A DNA stretch of 12,345 nucleotides from Oscillospiraceae bacterium (GTDB lineage: Bacteria > Bacillota > Clostridia > Saccharofermentanales > Saccharofermentanaceae). Location of the stretch: NCBI GenBank assembly GCA_902803695.1, contig CADCQX010000345.1, positions 1 through 12,345 on the forward strand, read 5' to 3'. The notes under the pieces were generated by a model. It was not told the DNA's origin. It worked only from the letters and a program-made list of their open reading frames with translations, and ran no database searches. Below are positions 7,116 to 12,345 of the stretch, in pieces. Position 1 is the stretch's first letter. Each line of letters starts with the position of its first letter. The position numbers and the translations under genes were made by a program.

Positions 7116-8977
7116 ACGGCTTTGACGCTCGACTTGATTTAGTACCACAAGAACCCGGAGTTTACCTGATGAAGGACACTTCGGGTTGCGTTATTTATGT
7201 AGGAAAAGCGAAGAAACTTCGAAACCGCTTAAGATCCTACTTCGGCGACCACGACATCCCCAACAACAAAGTAAGAGCAATGGTCTCTCACGTGGCGGAC
7301 TTCGAATACGTGGTGGTCTCCACAGAGGCTGAGGCACTCCTTCTGGAGGCCAACCTCATCAAACGATATCAACCCCATTACAATATCCTTCTTCGTGATG
7401 ACAAAGGCTATCCTTATGTCTGCATCACCATGAACGAAGCTTTCCCGAGAGTCATGAAGGTCTTCAGGCCCGACGAGGAAGCCCGTAAGAAAGGCGCCCT
7501 CTACTTCGGTCCTTACCTTAACGGTGACCTCTTTGTCTTCCTTAAGGCCATCGACGCCATCTTTCCGCTCAAGAAGTGCGCCCGTAAGCTCCCCCGTGAC
7601 ATCGGCAAGGAGCGCCCGTGCCTTAACTACCACATCGGCAAGTGCCTGGCCCCGTGTAACGGCGGCATCAATGCCGACGAGTACCTGAAGATGATGGGAA
7701 ACATCGTCGAATTCTTCGAAGGCAGATATGAGGGCATCAAGTCCATGATCCGTGAACAGATGGAAAAGGCAGCCGAGGCCTACGACTTCGAGCGCGCATC
7801 CATCTACAGGGACCGTCTCTTCGCTCTCGAGAACATCACCAAGAGCCAGAAGATCTTCATGGACATAAGGCGCGACGTGGACGCCATCGGTATCTATTCC
7901 GACGCCGGTGAGTCTTCTATTCGAAAACTCGAACTGCGTGACGGCCGTGTCGTCGGTTCATCCACATACTTCGTCAGAAGCGAGGGCTCCGAAAACTCCG
8001 AAGTCATCTTAAACTTCCTGATGCAGTACTACGACAACGCCCCGTTTATCCCTGAGACCATAATCATCCCGTGCAAACTGGACGATGAATCAAGCGTCAC
8101 AGACATTGAAGATTACCTCGCAGGTATCGCAGGCCACAAGGTGACCATCAAAGTGCCTGAGAGAGGCGAACTCCTCTCACTTCTCAAAATGGCGGAACTC
8201 AACGCCCGTGAGATGATGACCAGAAGGATCTTAAGAGGCGGCGGAGCAGGAAGCGACCCTAACGCAGCCGTTAATATCATAGAAAGAGAATTCGGCATTG
8301 AAGAAGGAAGCATCAAGAGGATCGAATCCTTCGATATCTCTAACCTGGGAAATGACGACATCTGTTCAGGCATGGTCGTCTTCACCAACGGTAAAGCCGA
8401 TAAGCAGTCCTACAGATTATTCAAGCTCAAGACAGTCGAGACACAGGATGATTTCGCTTCCATGAGAGAAGTCCTTACCAGGCGTTTCTCCCATAACAAG
8501 GACGACGGATTCACATATCCGGAACTGATCCTAGCCGACGGCGGCAAAGGTCAGGTATCCGCGATCCTTGAAGTTCTCACCGAACTAGGCTTAAACGATA
8601 AGATCCTCCTGGCAGGTATGTTCAAGAACAAAAGGCACAAGACCGCAGGTCTCGTGTTCCCTGACGGAAGAGAGATATATCTTGATAAAGACAACTTAAA
8701 CGATGATGAATTGGTACTTCTCAGGTTCCTCACGGCAGTCCAGAATGAAGTCCACAGATTCGCCATCACATATCAGCGTAAACTCTCCAAGAAGAGAAAC
8801 TTAAGATACAGTCTGGAGGAGATCGACGGAATAGGTCCTGCCAAAAGGAAGAAATTACTCGCTCATTTTGGTACAATCAAAAAGATCTCCGAAGCAACCA
8901 GGGAGGAACTTCTTGAATGTCCTTCAATAAGCGAGGAGAACGCCGACCGTATAATCGAGCATTTTTCTAAGGAGTAG
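7112..8977 (+). CDS. uvrC: Excinuclease ABC subunit C
   Basis: UvrC makes the two incisions flanking damaged DNA in nucleotide excision repair with UvrA and UvrB. The 621-residue protein has all domains. The GIY-YIG nuclease lies at about 14-95, with Tyr29, Arg39 and the Glu79 of LLLEANLIK. Cys156, 170, 178 and 182 form the cluster region expected for the iron-sulphur site. A UVR motif (QMEKAAEAYDFERASIYRDR) binds UvrB. The RNase H-like nuclease has Asp408 (SFDISN), Asp476 (LADGGKGQ) and His548 (EVHRFAITYQRK). Tandem helix-hairpin-helix motifs close the protein from about 570. The ATG overlaps the crh-like stop; AAGG at 7104-7107 is a modest ribosome site, so coupling probably matters. Parts of the gene are richer in C than G on the coding strand, unlike the genes on either side. 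Confidence 0.97.
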   Translation: MNGFDARLDLVPQEPGVYLMKDTSGCVIYVGKAKKLRNRLRSYFGDHDIPNNKVRAMVSHVADFEYVVVSTEAEALLLEANLIKRYQPHYNILLRDDKGYPYVCITMNEAFPRVMKVFRPDEEARKKGALYFGPYLNGDLFVFLKAIDAIFPLKKCARKLPRDIGKERPCLNYHIGKCLAPCNGGINADEYLKMMGNIVEFFEGRYEGIKSMIREQMEKAAEAYDFERASIYRDRLFALENITKSQKIFMDIRRDVDAIGIYSDAGESSIRKLELRDGRVVGSSTYFVRSEGSENSEVILNFLMQYYDNAPFIPETIIIPCKLDDESSVTDIEDYLAGIAGHKVTIKVPERGELLSLLKMAELNAREMMTRRILRGGGAGSDPNAAVNIIEREFGIEEGSIKRIESFDISNLGNDDICSGMVVFTNGKADKQSYRLFKLKTVETQDDFASMREVLTRRFSHNKDDGFTYPELILADGGKGQVSAILEVLTELGLNDKILLAGMFKNKRHKTAGLVFPDGREIYLDKDNLNDDELVLLRFLTAVQNEVHRFAITYQRKLSKKRNLRYSLEEIDGIGPAKRKKLLAHFGTIKKISEATREELLECPSISEENADRIIEHFSKE

Positions 8978-8982
8978 ACCTG

Positions 8983-9708
8983 ATGTCTGTATATAGCATA
9001 GCTGACCTTCATCTTGCCAAAGATATCGACAAGCCGATGGATGTTTTTAATCCGTTCTGGGATAACTATATGGACAAGATCAAGGAGAACTGGGAAGCAA
9101 AGGTAACGGACGAAGACACAGTCCTTATCCCGGGCGACATCTCATGGGCTACATACTTAAGCGAGATCAACAAAGACTTCGATTTTATAGAATCCCTTCC
9201 GGGTAAAAAGATCCTCTCCAGAGGCAACCACGATTACTGGTGGACCACCGTTAAGAAGATGGAAAGGTTCACAGAGGAAAAGGGATACACTTCTCTCAAG
9301 TTTCTTCAGAACAAAGCAATGGAAGTCGAAGACTTCGTAGTAGGCGCCACAAGAGGCTGGCTTCTTCCGAGCGACTCCCACTTTGGTGAAGATGATACGA
9401 AGATCTACTACCGTGAACTCATAAGGCTCGATCTGTGTATCAAGGATATCCAGAGGCTTGATCCGGAGCATAAGAAAAAGCACATAATCATGATCCATTT
9501 TCCGCCTTTGACCAAGTCCGCGGCCAACACGGATTTCTCGAAGAAACTCGAAGAAGGCAATATCGACATCTGCCTTTACGGTCACCTTCACGGCAAGGGT
9601 CATCTGATCGCCAAGGAGGGGGAAGTAAACGGCGTGTTATACCGCTGCGTAGCATCCGATTTCTTATCCTTCAACCCTATAAAAGTATCGGGCTTAATTG
9701 TACCTTAA
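8983..9708 (+). CDS. Calcineurin-like metallophosphoesterase, specificity unknown
   Basis: A 241-residue cytoplasmic protein with the full two-metal phosphoesterase motif set: Asp8 and His10 in ADLHL, Gly51-Asp52 in IPGDISW, GNHD at 81-84, His172 in MIHFPP, and GHLH at 200-203. All metal ligands are present, so it should be an active hydrolase. The WWTT after GNHDY and the FPPLTKSA segment may help to subclassify it, but I cannot name the substrate. No signal peptide is seen. AAGGAG (8969-8974) lies in the last codons of uvrC, eight bases before the ATG, so it is probably co-transcribed with uvrC. A link to DNA repair cannot be inferred from position alone. Confidence 0.87.
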   Translation: MSVYSIADLHLAKDIDKPMDVFNPFWDNYMDKIKENWEAKVTDEDTVLIPGDISWATYLSEINKDFDFIESLPGKKILSRGNHDYWWTTVKKMERFTEEKGYTSLKFLQNKAMEVEDFVVGATRGWLLPSDSHFGEDDTKIYYRELIRLDLCIKDIQRLDPEHKKKHIIMIHFPPLTKSAANTDFSKKLEEGNIDICLYGHLHGKGHLIAKEGEVNGVLYRCVASDFLSFNPIKVSGLIVP

Positions 9709-9734
9709 ATAGTACACAAGAAAAAAGTTGAGTC

Positions 9735-9767
9735 TGCAAAGCCTTGCACTGCAGTCTTTTCGAGACT
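9735..9767. repeat. Two small stem-loops after the metallophosphoesterase gene
   Basis: TGCAA (9735-9739) pairs with TTGCA (9744-9748) across a four-base loop. AGTCT (9753-9757) pairs with AGACT (9763-9767) across five bases. Neither is followed by a T run. The nonamer AAAAAGTTG flanks them as a direct repeat (9722-9730 and 9772-9780). No function is assigned. Confidence 0.3.
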
Positions 9768-9784
9768 TCCGAAAAAGTTGCTTG

Positions 9785-9813
9785 TTGTGTAATTTTCGCC
9801 TATATATTATAAT
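9785..9813 (+). promoter_or_regulatory. Candidate promoter for the yicC-remA-gmk-rpoZ run
   Basis: A perfect -10 TATAAT (9808-9813) follows TTGTGT (9785-9790) at 17-base spacing. The -35 box is a partial match. Transcription would start near 9820, just before a GC-rich hairpin. Confidence 0.55.
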
Positions 9814-9824
9814 AAAAAAGTCGA

Positions 9825-9864
9825 GCCTTCTCGGGCGAAGGAATATCTTCGCGAGAGGGCTTTT
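9825..9864 (+). terminator. GC-rich hairpin with short T run: terminator or leader structure
   Basis: The left arm 9825-9840 (GCCTTCTC, a two-base GG bulge, then GCGAAG) pairs with 9847-9860 (CTTCGC, GAGAGGGC) around a six-base loop. That is 14 pairs with one G-T. Only four Ts follow before a C. It could end the uvrC/metallophosphoesterase transcript, or, since the candidate promoter lies upstream of it, sit in the yicC leader as an attenuator or stabilising structure. Confidence 0.6.
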
Positions 9865-9888
9865 CTATCCTGTTTTTTGAGGTTTTTT

Positions 9889-10776
9889 ATGGCATACAGC
9901 ATGACCGGCTTCGGCCGCGCAGAAAAGATTTTTTCTACCAGACGTTACACTGTCGAACTTAAATCTGTTAACAGCCGTTATTGTGACATCAACATAAGAC
10001 TTCCGAGACTTTTCAACTTCGCAGAGAGCGGACTTAGAAAGCAGATCTCGGACACACTCGGAAGAGGTAAGGTAGACTGTTACGTAACATATGAGGATCA
10101 GGAGAGTGCATCTACTGAGGTAGCAGTTAACGAGGGACTTGCAAAGGCATATTCGGAAGCGATCATCAAGCTTTGCGAAGTAACCGGAAGGCAGGACGAT
10201 CTCACGGCAACAAGATTATCTTCTTACCAGGATGTTCTTATCATAAGACAGGCATCCGTTGATGAAGAAACTCTCGGTAAAGAGATAAGCGAAGTAATGG
10301 CGGAAGCACTTAACGGAATGCTTCAGATGCGTAAGGCAGAAGGTGAAGCACTTTGTAAGGATCTTCTCTCCAAGGTAGAGTACCTTGAAGGAATAAGAGA
10401 TGAGATCGCCACAAGAGCTCCGTCAGTTATCGAAGATTACAAGGTTAGACTTTCAGACAGGATCGATGAGATCCTCGATTCTGAAAAGAGAGCATTCTAT
10501 GACGATGCAAGACTTGCAGCAGAAGTTGCGGTATTCGCAGATAAGGCTGCCATAGATGAAGAACTTGCAAGACTTATAAGTCATTTCTCACAGGCAAGAA
10601 GCATCCTTACTTCTGAAGGCGGCATCGGAAAGAAGATGGATTTCCTCGTTCAGGAGATCAACAGAGAAGTTAATACCATCGGTTCCAAGGCAAATGATCT
10701 GGAGATCACCAACAGAGTTCTTCTCATGAAGAATGAGATCGAGAAGATCAGAGAGCAGATCCAGAATCTCGTATAA
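9889..10776 (+). CDS. yicC: YicC/YloC-family endoribonuclease
   Basis: A 295-residue cytoplasmic protein of the YicC/YloC family, reported as endoribonucleases. The N-terminal domain starts MAYSMTGFGRAE and includes VELKSVNSRYCDINIRLPR (22-40). The C-terminal DUF1732-type domain (about 210-295) has AVFADKAAIDEELARLISH (214-232), KKMDFLVQEINREVNTIGSK (248-267) and the closing EIEKIREQIQNL. I chose ATG 9889 over an in-frame TTG at 9877 because GAGG (9879-9882) is six bases upstream and homologues begin MxxSMTGFGR. It leads the run yicC-remA-gmk-rpoZ, the common Firmicute order. A hairpin sits between the likely promoter and this start. Confidence 0.95.
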   Translation: MAYSMTGFGRAEKIFSTRRYTVELKSVNSRYCDINIRLPRLFNFAESGLRKQISDTLGRGKVDCYVTYEDQESASTEVAVNEGLAKAYSEAIIKLCEVTGRQDDLTATRLSSYQDVLIIRQASVDEETLGKEISEVMAEALNGMLQMRKAEGEALCKDLLSKVEYLEGIRDEIATRAPSVIEDYKVRLSDRIDEILDSEKRAFYDDARLAAEVAVFADKAAIDEELARLISHFSQARSILTSEGGIGKKMDFLVQEINREVNTIGSKANDLEITNRVLLMKNEIEKIREQIQNLV

Positions 10777-10794
10777 GGAAGGCGACGGTAGTTA

Positions 10795-11052
10795 ATGAAG
10801 GAAAGCAATAAGTTCATTGATATAGGTTTCGGAAACCTGGTAGCATCCGGAAGGATCCTCTGCATAGCAGGAGCTGATTCTTCTCCGATAAGAAGGATGA
10901 TCCAGGAAGCAAGAGACAGGAGCATGCTGATAGACGGATGTGCAGGTAAGAAATGCCGCTCGGTAATAATCACAGACAGTGACCACATCATCTTAAGTTC
11001 TATCGATACGGCAGCTCTCAAAGGTTTACTGGAAGGTGAGGATCGGGTATGA
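10795..11052 (+). CDS. remA: RemA-family (DUF370) regulator
   Basis: An 85-residue protein matching RemA/YlzA, a DNA-binding regulator of matrix and osmoprotection genes in Bacillus subtilis. Typical segments are FIDIGFGNLVASGRI (7-21), SSPIRRMIQEARDRSMLID (29-47) and SVIITDSDHIILSSI (56-70). The conserved Arg of the N-terminal segment is Arg20. An in-frame stop at 10789 fixes ATG 10795 as the first possible ATG start. The ribosome site AAGGAAGG (10775-10782) is 12 bases upstream, longer than usual, so initiation may be weak or depend on termination of yicC. The stop overlaps gmk as ATGA. Its targets in this organism are unknown. Confidence 0.9.
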   Translation: MKESNKFIDIGFGNLVASGRILCIAGADSSPIRRMIQEARDRSMLIDGCAGKKCRSVIITDSDHIILSSIDTAALKGLLEGEDRV

Positions 11053-11648
11053 GTGAAAAAGGTTTGATGATTTCCGTATCAGGTCCGTCAGGAGTCGGCA
11101 AGGGAACCATAATCGAAGAGATCAGAAGGATGTTCCCTGAGTGTAAGCACTCCATATCGGTAACGACACGTGCCCCGAGAGGCGAAGAGCAGGATGGAGT
11201 CGAGTACTACTTCAGAACGAAGGAAGAATTCGAGAAGCTCGTAAAAGAAGGCGAGATCATCGAGTACGACATGTACGTCGACAACTACTACGGAACACCT
11301 GCCACACCGCTTATCGAGAAGAGCAACAGAGGAGATGATGTTCTTCTGGATATAACGATAGCAGGAAGCCTGGCACTTAAAAGGAAGTTCCCGCAGGCGG
11401 TAACGATATTCATCCTTCCGCCGTCCTTCGAAAAACTCGAGGAGCGTCTCAAGGGAAGAGGAACAGAAAGTCTTGAGTTGGTACAGAAGAGACTCGAGAA
11501 AGCAAGAGAAGAAGTCCTAAGTGCAGAGAAGTTCGACTACGTTGTAGTCAATGACGATCTTCAGACTGCGGTAGACAATATAGTAGCGATCATGAAGGCT
11601 GAGAAGTGCAGATATGATCGACTGAGCGGAATAGAAAAGACACTTTGA
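11049..11648 (+). CDS. gmk: Guanylate kinase
   Basis: It phosphorylates GMP to GDP with ATP, an essential nucleotide step. The 199-residue product has the P-loop SGPSGVGKGT (11-20), a GMP-binding region with Ser36, Arg41, Arg44 and Tyr53, then EYDMYVDNYYGTP (72-84), and the lid segment KGRGTESLELVQKRL (135-149). Length is normal. In the segment that in most homologues reads like LDIDxQGA, this protein has LDITIAGS (100-107), so the second Asp and the Gln are Thr103 and Ala105. GAGG at 11038-11041 is a good ribosome site, and the ATG overlaps the remA stop. rpoZ follows after 63 bases, in which I see no clear terminator. Confidence 0.95.
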   Translation: MSEKGLMISVSGPSGVGKGTIIEEIRRMFPECKHSISVTTRAPRGEEQDGVEYYFRTKEEFEKLVKEGEIIEYDMYVDNYYGTPATPLIEKSNRGDDVLLDITIAGSLALKRKFPQAVTIFILPPSFEKLEERLKGRGTESLELVQKRLEKAREEVLSAEKFDYVVVNDDLQTAVDNIVAIMKAEKCRYDRLSGIEKTL

Positions 11649-11711
11649 CGCTCACCCGTAACCTAGTTAGAAAAAACAAAAATCATACGAAGAAAGAAGA
11701 GGTATTGAAAG

Positions 11712-12173
11712 ATGTTAGTTGATCCATCGATCGAGAAGATGTTGCCAAAGGCAGATTGTGCTTACGAACTCGTTGTTCTCGTAAGTAAGAGAGCTCGTCA
11801 GCTCGTTGAAGGCGGACAGCCTATGATCCCGGACAAGGCAGCAAACATGGTTTCCCTGGCTTGTAAGGAAGTCGCACAGGATAAGGTTGTCTGTGTTAAG
11901 GGAGACAAGTCTAAGGAGATCACAGTTCCTAAGACAAAGGTAGCAAGAGATGCTGAAAAGGCAGCTCAGCTTGCTAAGGAAGAAGCAGAGAGACAGCGTG
12001 AGCTGGAGCGTGCTATGCAGTACGAGGCAGCAGCTGAAGCTAAAGAAGAGTCATCCGAGGATGTTACAGGTCTTGATATGATCGAAGTTGTTGAGAGCTT
12101 CGACGAAGTACCTGAGGTAACAGAAGACGAAGAGATCTCCGAGGAAGACTTGGAAGAAGAAGTAGAAGAGTAA
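11712..12173 (+). CDS. rpoZ: RNA polymerase omega subunit with long acidic C-terminal extension
   Basis: Omega helps assemble the beta' subunit of RNA polymerase. Residues 1 to about 72 are the core: MLVDPSIEKMLPKADCAYEL with VLVSKRARQLVEGG, matching the family pattern of YxLVxxxxKRARQL. The protein then continues to 153 residues, about twice the usual size. Residues about 76-112 are rich in Lys, Arg, Glu and Ala, likely a long helix. Residues 112-153 contain 22 Asp/Glu in 42 positions with no Lys or Arg. The frame stays open through normal codons to TAA. AAGAGGT (11697-11703) is the ribosome site. The glycyl-tRNA synthetase gene follows after 24 bases, where many Firmicutes have coaBC. The role of the tail is unknown. 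Confidence 0.92.
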   Translation: MLVDPSIEKMLPKADCAYELVVLVSKRARQLVEGGQPMIPDKAANMVSLACKEVAQDKVVCVKGDKSKEITVPKTKVARDAEKAAQLAKEEAERQRELERAMQYEAAAEAKEESSEDVTGLDMIEVVESFDEVPEVTEDEEISEEDLEEEVEE

Positions 12174-12197
12174 TTAAGGAACCGAGGAACAGGAAAA

Positions 12198-12345
12198 ATG
12201 ACAGAGAAAAAGTCAATGGAAAAGATCGTAGCTCTTGCTAAGACAAGGGGTTTTGTATATCCGGGTTCGGATATCTACGGCGGTCTTGCAAATTCTTGGG
12301 ACTACGGGCCGTTGGGCGTTCAGCTCAAGAATAACGTTAAAGCAG
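12198..12345 (+). CDS. glyQS: Glycyl-tRNA synthetase (dimeric class II type), 5' part only
   Basis: The first 49 codons of a glycyl-tRNA synthetase, which charges tRNA-Gly for protein synthesis. The translation includes MEKIVALAKTRGFVYPGSDI followed by YGGLANSWDYGPLGVQLKNN, the hallmark opening of the single-chain alpha2-type enzyme. ATG 12198 is preceded by GAGGA (12184-12188) at nine bases. No promoter or T-box leader fits in the 24-base gap after rpoZ, so it seems to be read through from rpoZ. The catalytic core and anticodon-binding domain lie beyond the window. Confidence 0.93.
   Translation, partial: MTEKKSMEKIVALAKTRGFVYPGSDIYGGLANSWDYGPLGVQLKNNVKA

Noticed and set aside
11649..11711. 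Promoter or terminator between gmk and rpoZ
   Set aside because: No -35/-10 pair and no hairpin with T run could be found in this 63-base gap.
11940..12173. Frameshift as the cause of the long rpoZ tail
   Set aside because: Codons stay consistent with neighbours, the composition is orderly (helical then acidic), and the frame ends just before a ribosome site for the next gene.
1..12345. CRISPR, transposon, phage, toxin-antitoxin or defence genes
   Set aside because: All frames of gene length belong to recognised housekeeping or metabolic families. No repeats arrays, transposase motifs or terminal inverted repeats were seen.

Overview
The window looks like ordinary chromosomal DNA of a Clostridia-type Firmicute (Bacillota). 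Evidence for this is the strong AGGAGG-type ribosome sites, the order yicC-remA-gmk-rpoZ, a dimeric-type glycyl-tRNA synthetase, and an HPr/Crh-like protein keeping the regulatory serine. Genus cannot be judged from the sequence alone. There are no mobile elements, CRISPR arrays, rRNA or tRNA genes. Coding density is very high and every complete gene is on the + strand.

Layout: (1) Positions 1-211, minus strand: the 5' end of prfC (release factor 3), leaving the window to the left. (2) Positions 212-308: a short intergenic region with a + strand promoter, a weaker minus-strand promoter facing it, and an inverted repeat. (3) Positions 309-6694: a tightly packed + strand run of malQ, glpK, an AEC-family permease gene, an sseB-like gene, tsaE, and a fused tsaB-rimI gene. 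Gaps are 3-19 bases, so this is probably one operon mixing carbon metabolism with tRNA t6A synthesis. (4) Positions 6695-6851: a clear sigma-A-type promoter (TTGACT-17-TATACT). (5) Positions 6852-9708: a Crh-like HPr paralogue, uvrC (overlapping it by ATGA) and a metallophosphoesterase gene. (6) Positions 9709-9888: small hairpins, a candidate promoter, and a GC-rich hairpin with a short T run just before yicC. (7) Positions 9889-12345: yicC, remA, gmk, rpoZ and the start of the glycyl-tRNA synthetase gene, probably one housekeeping operon.

The most notable points are protein-level departures from type. The HPr-like protein has Gln at position 15 in place of the phosphocarrier His, yet keeps Ser46, exactly the Crh pattern. 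TsaB and RimI are one polypeptide. RNA polymerase omega carries a charged helical linker and a strongly acidic tail that roughly double its length. GlpK has an insertion where many Firmicute enzymes carry the HPr-phosphorylated His. Guanylate kinase has changes in a normally conserved DxQG motif. I found no clearly new multi-gene system; the Crh-like protein and the extended omega are the best leads.
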